This document shows positions 50,741 to 62,821 of a stretch of DNA of 64,000 bases, in pieces. Under the pieces are notes generated by a model. That model had not been told where the DNA came from, searched no databases, and saw nothing but the letters and a program-made list of their open reading frames with translations. The position numbers were made by a program, and so were the translations under genes. The stretch spans positions 1,211,259 to 1,275,258 of the forward strand of contig NW_006768771.1 in NCBI RefSeq assembly GCF_000204055.1. Direction: 5' to 3'. Positions within the stretch are counted from its first letter, which is position 1, and the number at the start of each line of letters is the position of its first letter. Origin of the DNA: Melampsora larici-populina 98AG31. Its lineage: Eukaryota; Basidiomycota; Pucciniomycetes; Pucciniales; Melampsoraceae.

Positions 50741-51931
50741 AAATGTCAAGTAGTAGTGTGGGTTTGTTGCAAAAAGTCTACCTTTGTGGCATCAAGCTTA
50801 TGAAGAAAGGTATTGTGCATGATTGGGCTAGCTTTGAGAGTTTCGAAATGCCAAAAGCCCTTGACAAAATCTTGATGATGCTTAAGGGGGAAGCAAGGGA
50901 ATATTTGAGCAATTTCAAGCTGTGGTCAAACTCTGAAACTCATGGATGAACAACAACCATATTGTACCACTTCATTTTGATTGCATTGGGAAAAGGTTGT
51001 GAGAGATGATGCGAAAGCTCTTGATGATGAATACTGTTTATGTTTAACTTTGAATGGCAAAACCCATTTGTTGATAGAGATGTGATAAACAGATCTCACA
51101 TCAGCACTGACCACCTGCCACTGACCTCTCTGTTAGAAGTCCCATGTATGAATCAACATGGGTAACCAGTACACTGCGTCCACCACCTCCCTTCTCGACG
51201 TCGAGAAGGGTAGAATGTCTTGATTTGGTTCAACTTTGTTCCAACTTTATTGCGGGTTAGTTCCACTACTCAGTATCCACTCAGCATAGACTGAGAGATG
51301 CATGAGTGATTGATCAGAAGCCATTGAGCCTCAGGGAATTCCTCAGGCGTTAGATTCTCAGCCTCAGGATATTCCTTAGAAATTCAGACTCACTTATGTG
51401 TTTCCTTTATGTCATTCTACGGGATACAAAGTTGAAATCCGGCCGAAAATCTGGCCGCGTGGCCAGATTTCCAAATTTCGGTTTTTGCGTTAATTTTGAA
51501 TCCGGACATGATTCTGGATTCTCTCAACTTTGAATCCCTCGACTTCAAGTCTCATGCGGACTTTCCACTACACCTCGCTCACATCTTCCCGGATCCACTT
51601 CACTTATCAACGACTCGCCCCCACTTCACATAGCGACGACTCGATGATCACCCCTCAAGAGGTTCATTCAAACAACACGACATGCAAGAAAGGCGTATGT
51701 TTAGAACAACCTAGATTCAGTTGAAACCTTTCAACTCGATCTCGCCAGGGTTCAACTCTTCTTCCGGATGATTCAAGCCTTACAAGTTCATCAAATCACT
51801 GCTACTGACAAGAATCAAAAGAAAGCAACTTTTTCGATCAATCAAATCAATCACTACAGAAACTTCACGATAGATCAAGCTCAAATCCTTTGTTTATTCT
51901 AATCATTTACCCAAATCGTTAATGTCTTCAG

Positions 51932-52013
51932 ACTATCAAATCATTATGAACGATCAAAAGGACAGATTCAAGGAGCTACACATGGTGAAACTGTACCTTG
52001 GTATAAAAGATAA
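51932..52013 (+). CDS. Possible terminal exon of a small gene, unidentified
   Basis: After a good acceptor (GTCTTCAG) one frame reads SNHYERSKGQIQGATHGETV then PWYKR and a stop. It is short, hydrophilic and looks coding, but I cannot name the family or assemble the upstream exon; a 60-codon frame at 51530-51724 is a possible partner. Low confidence. Confidence 0.25.
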
Positions 52014-52079
52014 TTTGAATCACAATGAAAAAGACCAAGTCTTGAATTCAATCCTCACAAAGATTCTTGGAAATTCTTA

Positions 52080-52169
52080 AATTTATCGGTCATCTTGTCA
52101 GATTTGATTAATTTATTGGTCATCTTGTTAGATTTGATTAATTTATCAGTCATCTTGTTAGATTTGATT
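52080..52169. repeat. 30-bp tandem repeat, three copies
   Basis: Three consecutive copies of AATTTATCGGTCATCTTGTC plus AGATTTGATT, differing at a few C/T positions. AT-rich, non-coding, inside the CACTG-ended element. Confidence 0.85.
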
Positions 52170-53295
52170 ACTTTTTTTGTTTTCAATTGTGATTAGATTA
52201 CAGAAATGATTTGATACAAAATTTAGATTTGCCAAAAGTGACTCATTTAACACAACTTCCAAAACAAGTACTTGCACTACAATGAACTGTCATTGTCTAC
52301 CAGTTTCATTCTTCCATAGGCTTTGAAGTCAATTTTGTCTCTCTCGCATCTAATTTTTCTGATCAATTTTTCAGTGGGAAAAAACCAGTAGGTGAGATTA
52401 ATGTCAGTGTTCAAAGACTATAGTTTGTTTTGGATCACGAGATGGTTGCATCTTGTGAGAAGAGTGGATTGTTGTCTTCGCCGAAGAAGTTCCTGATTGA
52501 TTAATTTGAATCGCCAGTCCAATGAGAACCGGAGAGAACTTTGACATCCCCTACGGAAGGAGGGTTGGTGGAATCCGAATGAAGGGTATGTATCGGAGTG
52601 AGTCATGAGTTTATAAGTGGCGTTATCGACTGTTATCGAGGAGTGAATCTTGAGATCGAATCAGTTGGATTGAGTTGAGTTGATAAGTAATTTTTCAGAA
52701 AGAAAGAAGTCAGAAGAAAGTATTAACAAAGAAATTTCAATCATCTCATACAACCATGAATTATCTTCATTAAAGAGATTGATAAAACTCTATTCTTATT
52801 CGGTTTTCTTTCCAAAAAAACATTCCTCTGCCTGTGAACATACCTTGTTACTCAAATTATTTGAATGAATTTGGTGAATTGAGATTTATTTTGCAGTATA
52901 TTCTAGGTAAGATTACATCTTTGATAAACTACTAAATTGTTTCGACCTATTCAAGACTTCCATCTTAAAGAGACCTTGAGTTGATGATCATGTATCTGTT
53001 GAATTGATGATGATTATACATGTAGTTCGGTTGAGGTATTTAATTTTTAAAACAACAACGAGTATGGACTTTCATGTATCTCAATGTGATAGGTCATGGC
53101 TGTACAACGAATAAAAAGATCGATCTTTACTTTTTTGTTAATCCTTCCTTGAATCCATTTTTTCTGCCTGAAATTTCGAGAGTATCGGGAGAGCATTAAT
53201 CAAGCCGATCGGTTCGATTATTGATGAAGAGTTGATAGGTAAAACGAGTTCGAATGTTATCTTTTCAGGTTGAATATCTTTTGTAGTTTGTCGTC

Positions 53296-54468
53296 TTAAC
53301 CCATACCAGCCCATTCGAGACTGAGATAATCAATCGAACCAGTTTCTGAATCCCAACAAGCTAAGAGATGTACCTTTTTAACCGCAGTAGCAAGTCGACC
53401 GAATGCAACCAAATCAATAGGATTGATAGAAGTACTAGGAGATTCTATAACAGTACAAGCAAAATGCAAATGAAATCGAAGTGCATCACCTAACAAAACC
53501 CAAATATCAAGAATTAGTCATTGGTTTATTTCAAAAAACTTGAAATCATAGAAATGATCAAAAATGAGAAGCAAAAAAGGGACTAACCTGGATAGACCAA
53601 AAAATCACAACAGAATTTAAAACTAATACCCATATACATTCCTTCTTTCCAAAGTGCCTTGAAAACTTCACAATGAGCACGTTGATGATTGGTATTAGGA
53701 TAAGTCCAAAGTCCAACTTCACGAGCAGATCGAAGATCGGTAAAAGTACTTTCAGATGGTTCATAACAAGGAGAGTTTGATTTCAATGGTACAGGTATAT
53801 AATAATTAACTTTATTTAGATCTACTTTGGTTTCTTTCTGGGGTTTCGGATTTGATTCTACGTCAGCTTCTGGATTAAATAATTCATGTTGATCTGAAGA
53901 TTTGGTTACGTTTCTAGCCTTTCTTAGTGTAGCTGCACGTGCGATATCTTCACTATAAAGAGCTTCCATTTCTGATCTGCGTTTAGCTTCTAGTTTGATA
54001 ACTTCTTGATGTTCTTTATAAAGTTCAACATCTCGTTTTTGTTGATACGTTTTACTTTCTTCTAGTGTTGGTCTTCGATGATTATTACGTTCATCTACTA
54101 ATACTGAAATACCTGTGACAAAGTTTTCAAAACAAAGGTAAGTAGCGTTCAATAGTCTTTGAAGATTTTGAGATTTTGAGATACATACCTAACTCTACTA
54201 ATAAAACCACTTCCTCAGGTAAAAGTTGTAAACGCAAACCAAGGAATACGTTTTTTTGTGCAAGTTGTGGTAAAGTACCAGTCAACATACCACAAATATG
54301 ATGATCTACTCTCAATTGAGCGATATCTATGACAAACAGATCAATGAAAAACGTGTCAAAATGAGAATCATGTTGGTCTTAGAAAAGATGAGAATAGAAA
54401 GAACGTTACCATCTATATTCCAAATGTAACCTTTTCCATTTGAGACCGTGATCGGAATTGGTTGGTTG
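53296..54468 (-). CDS. SEN34: tRNA-splicing endonuclease catalytic subunit SEN34
   Basis: Nuclease subunit that cuts the 3' splice site of intron-containing pre-tRNAs, within the Sen2-Sen15-Sen34-Sen54 complex. Minus-strand exons: 54468-54410, 54326-54189, 54112-53588 and 53489-53296, in phase. The N-terminal domain reads NQPIPITVSNGKGYIWNIDD, HHICGMLTGTLPQL, NVFLGLRLQLLPEEVVLLVE. A charged linker follows. The catalytic C-terminal domain has CEVFKALWKEGMYM, FLVYPGDALRFHLHF (Tyr and His) and LVAFGRLATAVKKVHLLACW (Lys). All three catalytic residues are present. I found no start codon: the first exon above opens after a CAG acceptor and the upstream initiating exon is not identified. The gene lies inside the inverted repeats of the element at 51172-55134. 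Confidence 0.88.
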
Positions 54469-55137
54469 CTGTTTGATTAAGTTAGAAGTGGTTTAGGTAT
54501 TAGTTGTGGCATGGTTAAGTTCTCCAAAGCACTGTGTACAATGTGTAACATATCTGAAACCACTGAAACCTATTTGCATTTTGTTCCCAAAGGCTCAAGG
54601 ACTCAAGTTGTTTGAAACTGGGAATTTGTAAGTGAGACAATTCCGATTTGTGATCTAGCTATTCAAATGCTGTCTTTATCTGTTGGATGAAACTGCCCAG
54701 GTGTAGACTATCGAGTTACAAACGTAAAAGAACACTGTGTACTGAACTTTCATCAAATTCCTTGACTTGATACCGTTTAAGATGGACAAAAAAGAACTCA
54801 AAGGTCTTGCAGTTCACAATTTCATATCGGAAACCCTGAGTAAAGGCCAGGTACGCCGCAAGTACCTTCATCTTGTTTGGAATGCATCCATCGGAGGAAT
54901 ATTGATTGAATGGGGTCCAAGGGGGGAATTGTTCAGTTGAAGAACATCAGGCGGCACACTGATGCGCAGGCCTGAGCTGTCCAGGTTTTCAAATAGAGGC
55001 TGCTTAGGGCTGCTTAGGGTTGCTGAGGTTTTGAATGAGTGGAAGAAACGATTTTTTTCAAAAGACCCTTCTTGCACCAAACTCTGACCATTCTACCCTT
55101 CTCGACGTCGAGAAGGGAGGTGGTGGACGCAGTGGTA

Positions 55138-56885
55138 GGAATTACCCAGGCTGAATTATCAGTATCATGCTCATCTCAGGCTGTGGGTGTGGCACAAAAA
55201 AAATGCCTTGGGGCAAAACAAAATCTGAAAATGGGGGTTGGCTCACACTCCTTGAGAAAGCACAACATAACAGGATAATCCAAAGAGAAAGTAGCTGGCC
55301 AGAGGATCAGGAGGACATCTCTGGAGTTTTTTTGGGACCATGTCAGCTTAAAAACATTGAGACTTGATTTATCTTCCAGGAGATTCACTCATTAGTCTGT
55401 CCTTGGATAATTCATATCAAAGGCACAGTGTGTGGAATAATTTCAATTGTAGCAGATGGAGTGTGTTTTACACCACATTCTCCTCATGTCACAGACAGGA
55501 CATAAGGCAAGACCCACCAGGGAATTCTAAGTCACAAAAAGAAGATAATCCTCACCCACAGAATCTCACTTACTAGCAATGAATGGACCGCCACCAGAAA
55601 GACTCCCATTCCATAAAAAACTCTTTGATTTTGTTTTGCCTGCCCACCTTTCCCGGATAGGAGCTGGTTTTTGCGGATCTGTCAGGCTTATGGGCAACAC
55701 ATACCTGGCTAAACCACTTCCTAGGCCCTGGGACAGTGCCAGCTAGAACTCAACCCATAAATCCCCCATGGACCCTGTTAGGCTCTATATAAGTCTAAAT
55801 CACCCACATGATTCAATCATGTTATTTTGGGTTTTTGTAGCCAATGATTCCTTTGTTGTCCCTAACCTAGAAATACATTTCCATGATCTACATGGATCAA
55901 TTACTTCACATCACTAACATTGAAAATATTGTCTTCAAATTTCTAAGGCTGTAACACATATGTATTCTTCATCATGGACAAATCTTTTGTGAAGTAAAAA
56001 GAAAAAGCCAAGATGCCATTTGAATGAACTCAAATTTAGATTTTTTTGAAGCTCTAACTCACCAATAAGATTTTTGTGAATGACATACATCACCCATCAA
56101 ATACTCAAGCAACCATCACTGACAACATAGATGCTTTGGGTTGAGAAATCTGAGGCATCATTGGACACAAATCCTCACAGACCTTGTCTGAGGTTTTATT
56201 TGAGGTATTCTTCTGCACTGAGAACGACCTTGGATCAAAACCTTGGAATCATTGAAAGCATATCTTGAAGGAAAAATACAAGCTACATGGAGTGATGTGG
56301 GGCTATCCCAACCCTCTGGAGGGAAGACAGTTCTCAAGGTGAGAAATCTACTTGAAAGTAGTTTGGGTGAAAAAATCAAATGGAGAGAATTCAGCTTAAC
56401 AAATTAGAAGTAGTTAGTGCTGAGAAATGGAATCTCAGAGAGGTCTAGAGAGTATGATTATGGCCAGTGAAGTCTTTATCTCTGTGTGTCTCACGTAATG
56501 TAATCTGAGCCCGTATACATCCCATGGACTACCCTGTGAGAACACTACCACATACTGGTACCTGTTGAGCTCTATCCAACTGTTTTACCATCCATGATAG
56601 AGTGTAGATCACCATCACCAGATATGTGTTATCTTTCTTAGCAATGCAGATAACTCTGGTCATTTAAACTTGGATTTTCATAGCACTGTCACTGGGAACA
56701 CACAAAATTTCATAACTTAGGTGAAAGTTTCTTGTGGTGCAAGTAAGTTGATTTCTCATATGGGCTCACATATAGATTAAGGGTTTGTGGCTACAGGTAT
56801 TTTATAACACTAGGATAATGCACAAAAGATTGAAACATAAAACATATATCTGTTTCCATACATTACAAGGTGGAGAGGGTCAGTT
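55138..56885. other. Intergenic, no supported gene
   Basis: Short overlapping frames only. Its style (CAGG/TGGG-rich, similar to flanks of the large family) suggests old family debris, but nothing aligns clearly. Confidence 0.4.
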
Positions 56886-59800
56886 TCAAAGAACTACATG
56901 CTTGGGTTCAGGCTTTCCAAGCAACTCAATGAAGGAATTAAAGGTCCTCATCTTCTCACTGAAAGCTTTCCCAATGATCTTCTTCAGTTGTTCATGTGAA
57001 TCTTCCTGGAACCATGATCTCATGAGCATATTAAAGTAAGTCAGTGGAATCGGATAATTTGCAAGATTTTTGGTTACTTTGCAGAGAAATTCAAATGATT
57101 TGTTTGGGTCCATGCATGATTTTTCTGATATCCTCCTCTGTAATGTTGTTTTTGATGATGTGAAAAATATTGAACTTTTACCTTCCTCAAAGCTCAACAG
57201 CTTCCAGTTTGAAAACTCCTTTTGCAGGAATTGCCACCCACTTTCAATAAGGATGTTCAACTGGGCTTCTGTTAGGGCTTGCTCATAGATTGATCTTATC
57301 ACTCCAATGAAACCCACTGTAATTCTATACTCTGCAACACTGACAGCCTTGACAATTGTCTCCATATTTGACTCATGTGCACGATCTATGAGCTCTGAAA
57401 CCACAGTGGGATCCAAGTGTATCTGTAGAGTTGAATATGAATGGAGTTCATTATTACTTTTATATTTATTTAATAATTCTTCAATTAATTCTACAAAGAA
57501 AGAATGAATCCTTTGACACAATTTAGTACCAGCAGGAGAAAGAAACTTGGCAGCCCGTGATATTGACCTGTATGCACCAATGTGCTTTTTATCCAAGGAT
57601 TTTGGAACCCATGGATTTCTTTTATAACCATTGTGAAATTTTGTCCCCTCAAATTCAAGGTTTCCAATTGAGGCTCTTGAGTATAATCCACCCTGAATGA
57701 ACATGATATCTTTGTTGTACAGACTCTTGACTTTATTCTGGAGTTGCCCGACCTTTGTTATGTTTACTATTGGTGTGTTAGTGTCTTTGTTATATCTCAC
57801 TATGATTGATTGCAAAATCCTTGTTGTCATCTCTGGGAATTTGTTCAGTCTGACAAAGTATCTGAACAGAGACAGGGGTTCTAGAAGATCATCCTGTTTG
57901 CGCTCATATACCCTAGGAGCATATTGAAACTTCATTTCCTCTACTCCAAAGTATCTCCATTGATCAAATATAGCTTGAATTGCTTTCCATGCATGGTCCA
58001 AGATGGTGTCCAGGGATGAGCTGTCCAATCCAGGGTCACAATGTATTGAGATGAGCCCAAATATGCTCATTGTTAACCACCAGTGTACACCTTCAATTGC
58101 TTTGTGTATATCCTTCCCCATACTCTCTTCCTGACCTGATACCTTCATCATATCATCTCTGAGATTTCTGAACCAATTGGGTACTTCAAAAGCAAAACGA
58201 GGTGAATTGGCCACATGAAAGGCACCTATATCTTTTAGCATTCTAACTGTGCTTGGCCCAGGAAAATTGAACTTGTTTGTCATTGCATTTTTTTTCTGAA
58301 TCAATGGTACATTGGAATGTTTTGAAACTTCATCCAAAGTGTCTGGTCCTCCTATGAGATCTTGGTTATTTCCTGGCCCTACAGGTATGTCACAGTTGTG
58401 CATTCCTGACAAGGATGAAAAAGTTTCTCCAATACAGTTATTCATCACCCCTTGTACTTCTGGGTTTGTGTTTTGGTCTTGCCTTGGAATGGCTGTCCTT
58501 TCCAGGGCTTCAATCTCTATACTGTTATCAACTAATGATTTAGCCCTTTTTGTAACCTTGTCTGGACTCTTTTCTCCACTCAATAGCCTCTTCCTGCCTT
58601 TTGATAATTCTTTATGATGTATAGACGGACTAGCTTGGTCTGCTAATAAATAAGATGTATCAAAGGCTCCTGCAGTGTCACCTTGACTTCTGCCATGTGG
58701 ATCAGTGCTTCTGATCCTCTGGACTGTATTTATATCCTCATCTGAGGATCTTGAAATCCCTTCTTGACCAGGGAGCTGACTTTGTTGAATCATATGCTGG
58801 GTTGGTGAAGAAATCCTTGGAGAGGCCAAGCCTAACAAATCACATTCATTGCTACTGAGTGGCATACTTGAGATCATATCATGTATATCAGGATTGAATA
58901 AATTCCCCCAGTAGGTTGAGTCCTCTTCACAATCCTTTCCAATTCTTTCCAGTGAGGTTTGTGAGATGTGTGAAAGATCTGAAGTTTTCTTCTGGTTTCT
59001 CTCTAGGATAGCCCTTGGTTGATCACTGTTAGGTTCCCTCATTCCCAGGTGGCTCACTTGACCAAAATATTGGTTTTGATGCTGTTGTAATCCATCCTCA
59101 TGACAGAATTCAAAGATGTTTTGGGGAGTGCAAGGACCAGATGGAGGTGTAGGATTGAAGTTGTAATTTGATGAGATTGTGCTTCTATCTGGGGGTAGAG
59201 TAGTTTGATGAAACCCATGATTTTGATGAACACACATGACATCCTTTTGCAAGGAATGCCAAGTTTCTGGTGGTACCAATGCTTCAAAATCTTCCTCAAC
59301 AGGCGTGTTGATTGTTTGATGACTAGCCAAGCCATATGGATTGGTATTCCAATGGGTGCCACCTTGAGACCAGTCATCATTGAAAATTTGGTGGTGGTTT
59401 GAGTTTGTGTGGAGTGCAGGATAAAAGGGGTAGGTTTCTTGAAAATTTTCCTTCAGCAAGGTTTCCATGTTACTGGAAGGTGTGAGTGGATTGGATATAT
59501 GATCAGGTGAGATTCTGCTTGGGTCAAAGGCCAGAGAGGTTCCATGGACTCCTAAAGTTTGCTTGATGTATTTATTGGCATCTGTTTGAGAAGTGTACCA
59601 ATTGTTTTGTGGAGCCACTGGGATATCCAGCTGTTCTTCAAAGTGGGGACTGATGAGCTGACTGTTAGCAGACCCATATGGGTATAGAGCATTGGTATCC
59701 CAATATGTGATCTCTTTATCCCAGTCATCATCATATAGTGGTAAGTGGTCTGGAGATGGTAGGTGAATATCTTGATAGAGCCAGGAGTCAAATCTGTTGG

Positions 59801-59889
59801 CAAATTCATCTACCTGAATTGATTGTGTAGGAATTGCATGAAAAGAATGGCTTAGGAATATGAAACTTATGAAAACAATTATTCTCCAT
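56886..59889 (-). CDS. Large protein of a repeated, apparently lineage-specific family; start out of frame by one base
   Basis: One uninterrupted frame covers 59618-56886 (910 codons) and stays open upstream to about 59892. Upstream it reads IIVFISFIFLSHSFHAIPT, then QSIQVDEFANRFDSW. The first part looks like a signal peptide, but no ATG lies in that frame; the ATG at 59889 is one base out, and removing one A of its AGAATAA run would give a protein of about 1,000 residues. The N-terminal third has two imperfect repeats of about 95 residues (DDW..., YWDTN/HWNTN, EEQ/EED, W...Q.D). The middle is Ser/Pro/Gln-rich with a basic KGRKRLLSGEKSPDKVTKRA. The C-terminal 450 residues are helical (WFRNLRDDMM, AIQAIFDQWRYF, GGLYSRASIGN, EYRITVGFIGVIRSIY). 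No known domain. Two relics occur at 14.8 and 50.3 kb. Confidence 0.7.
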
Positions 59890-61648
59890 GATTGAGGTCA
59901 GTTTGAAATGCTTGAAGTTCTAAGTTGCATTGCTGGAATTTTAATCTCGCTGGAGGCAAAATGTTTTTGGTTTAATTTTAATGATGCTGAAGAAGAAAAG
60001 TTTAGGATATCAAGAGGAATCAAAAAAATTAATCAAACACAAAATCCACAACTGAAGAAATGTACTCATTGGTGTAATCTGTGCAGCTGGATTTTAAGTG
60101 TGTTAGAAAAAAAGTACAGCTGTGGAATCAGTAACACAGGTTTCTGCAAGAGCCATTTTTGCTACTAAACAGTGATGAGTCTGTGTTGAAATTTCCTCCC
60201 CGGTTGCAGGTTTCAGTCAGACCTGATAAAGAGAAAAACTGTGAAAGAGATCTTGAAAAACAAGAGAGTGCTGTGGGTCACATGGTGCTGACTGACTCCA
60301 CTGGAGCTGTCCACTACTCTGAGTGCAATACAATCTTGCAAGGAGAGAGTGAAATGAGCCTGAAACTTAACCCTGGCCAGAGACTAACCTAGTGGGTGTT
60401 GGTTGAGAAAATAAAAAAAATCAACTACTGGGAAACTAGTGAGGTACTTGCCAAAGGAAGTTTGGAGAACTGTATGGTTGAGGATACAGTTTCTTTAGTA
60501 TAAATTGAAAGAAAAATAGATCTGAAACAATGTAAACAATATCTTTGTATTTTCTAATATTAATTTTCTAGAAGTCATCAAAAGTGGGAGAAAAGTGAGT
60601 GATTATAAAAAAACTTTAACTACAAGAACTGGCTTTGCTCAACTGCTTGGGAAAGCTATCATTGCCGCTTTTTTTTCTTGCACATCATGTAGATTAACCA
60701 ATGGGCCTTGCTTTTGCTGTGTGACCCCTAAGCCTCACTTATTCCCTTATGTTAATACTGGTAAGTACCAACTTCAATTCAAAAACAAATGTTCCTGCTG
60801 TTATCTTTGAATTTTTTTTGTTCATATCCATGGTTTTCAACCTGGTAGAAAAAGCAAGGAAATGACCAATGAAGTGGCCTGAGGTTGAATCCACACCACT
60901 TTTCTGGGAGCCAGCTGGCATAATCTCAGTCAACCACAGATATGAAAAAAAGTAACATCAGCAACATTTGTTGTTAAAACAGCTGTAACAAGAAACTATT
61001 CAAAAGGTTTTCATGAAACATTGAAACTTTATTTTAGATACCACAGGATGACCCGCTATGACAAGACTCAAGTTATGATCAAAACATGAAAAAACAAATC
61101 TCATATCAGCTGTTATGCACAAGAATGAGACTCTTAGACATTTGATTCAAAGTCTCAAACATGGTCAATGTACTACCATGCTCTCTAACCCCTGGGCCTT
61201 ATAACCCAAGTCCATCCCTCAAAGCTAATAAAGTGCACAGGTAAATTATGAAGTGTGTATTCCTTTTACCAATCTACCAATCACGATTTCTTGCATCTTA
61301 TACAGTAGATTTCAAAAAGCTTGAAATCTATCGAATTCAAAAACCTCACAGGTGGTCCGTGCGACGCGCAGCACCGGCCAGAACTGAAGTGGCCGGGCTG
61401 GCCAATAAGGTCCAGTCGGGTCCAGTATCCATTCTCGGACTACAGATGATCTGCAGAAGATCATCCATCTTCTTGGTTTAATTTTTTTTTAAATTTTTCT
61501 GACCGATCTTTTTGTGGTTGGGGTTGGGGTGAACCCTATTGTCACCCTTTCTCCCTTCCCCCCTCGTCCATGGAGGTTTTTCTTTAATCCATCCGGATCC
61601 TTCATCCTGGGTTCTCAACTCTCTCCGGCCTTCTCTATACCCTCAAAG
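59890..61648. other. Intergenic with small cysteine-rich frames
   Basis: A frame ending at 60168 closes with CTHWCNLCSWIL then KKYSCGISNTGFCKSHFCY, eight cysteines in 36 residues. Another ending at 60810 has SCTSCRLTNGPCFCCVTP. Rust secreted proteins are often small and cysteine-rich, but neither frame has a clear signal peptide or start, so I do not call genes. From about 61340 the DNA becomes GC-rich as the Tc1-type element begins. Confidence 0.35.
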
Positions 61649-62821
61649 ATGGGTTTTCTTGTTTATTCAGAAGCAATCAAGCTGCTGGCGACACAGTTGG
61701 CTTTGGAGAATGTCCCCCTTGCGGATATCAACATATGCTTACAAACGTCCATCTCTCCCGTTTCAATCTACCGATGGAAACGTCTTTTCACTCGCACCAA
61801 CCGTGTGATTGCGGATCCCGCCACATACGACCCTCACGGACGACCCCATAGTTTGTCCAACACCAATCTTGCGCTACTTTATGACCTCGTGGCGGATTGC
61901 CCCTCAATCTACTTGGATGAGTTGCAAAAGGAGCTATGTGAAATGACAGGCTTAGATGTCTCTCGTGCAACCATCACTTGCGAAATCCACAACCGTTTAG
62001 GTCTCTCACTCTTAGTCACTCAAGGCGTTCATCCTAACCAGTCACTTGAGCAACGGACCGATTTTATGATGCGGGTTGCTGGGATCCCTCCTGAGTGTTT
62101 GGTCTTCATTGGTACGTCTTTGATTCTTTTTTTGGGCTATGTTGGCCTCTGATTTCTAGATGGGGTCTGTTTACTAACACCTACTTTGACATCCAGATGA
62201 AAGTGGTGTTGTTGGCCGGGACACGCCACGAAAACGTAGCTATGCTAAGCGCGGAACTCAAATCACTCGCCAGAAGCGTCAGACCGAGCGATCTCACTGG
62301 ACCTTGCTCCCAGCGGTGAGTGAGCAGGGTATGATAGCCGGGACAGTGATCGAAGGCCCAGTGCGCCGAATCAATGTGGAAATCTTCCTCAAACATGATT
62401 TGGTAAGAATGATCTGCCTGCTTACAATCATTCAAAAGGCTTATATTCCTTTGTTGTTCTTTTCTAGCTTCCAGTAATGAACCCCTACCCCAAGCGCAAC
62501 TTGGTGTTAATCCTGGACAACGCCCGTGTTCATCATGGAGGCAGGATTCTGGAGCTCTGTCGACGTGCTGGAATCCTAGTTATCTGCTTGTCAGCATATT
62601 CCCCCGACATGAACCCGATTGAAAACGGTTTTCATTGTATGAAGGCGCGCTTGAAACGTGAATGTTGTTGGATTTTTGAAGACAATAAGGCCGAATACCT
62701 CCTTTGACTAGCTGCTCGTGTCATGACTCAAAGATTACTCCAACCCCTTATCGCGCATAGTGGGTATACCACTCGTGAATTTTGGAACCGATATAACGCG
62801 TGGTTCAATGAGGAAGAGTAG
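61649..62821 (+). pseudogene. Tc1/mariner-type (DD34E) transposase with late stop codon
   Basis: Exons 61649-62111, 62197-62402 and from 62468. Seen: an N-terminal helix-turn-helix region (LLATQLALENVPLADINICL then SPVSIYRWKR), a GRPHSLS linker, and the DDE_3 catalytic core: VFIDESGV (first Asp, split by intron 1), LVLILDNARVHHGG (second Asp) and YSPDMNPIENGF (Glu), with 34 residues between the last two. A TGA at 62705-62707 ends the frame after EDNKAEYLL; the same frame continues open to 62821 with ARVMTQRLLQPLIAHSGYTT and a natural-looking stop, so the TGA is probably a nonsense mutation. Element ends may be CAGGTGGTCCG near 61349 and CAGACCACCCG near 62990, without a clear duplication. Confidence 0.82.

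Larger units (their letters stand above)
51172..55134. mobile_element. CACTG-ended TIR element (CACTA/EnSpm-like) enclosing SEN34
   Basis: Left end 51172-51217 and right end 55089-55134 are perfect 46-bp inverted repeats beginning CACTGCGTCCACCACCTCCC. GTA flanks both sides (51169-51171 and 55135-55137), a 3-bp duplication as CACTA-type elements make. Each end includes a 22-bp palindrome with core CTCGACGTCGAG. No transposase was found inside; instead the 3,963 bp hold the SEN34 coding exons, a 30-bp tandem repeat and a possible small exon. Either the element captured host genes, or the matching ends have another origin. The ends are certain; the superfamily is inferred. Confidence 0.7.
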
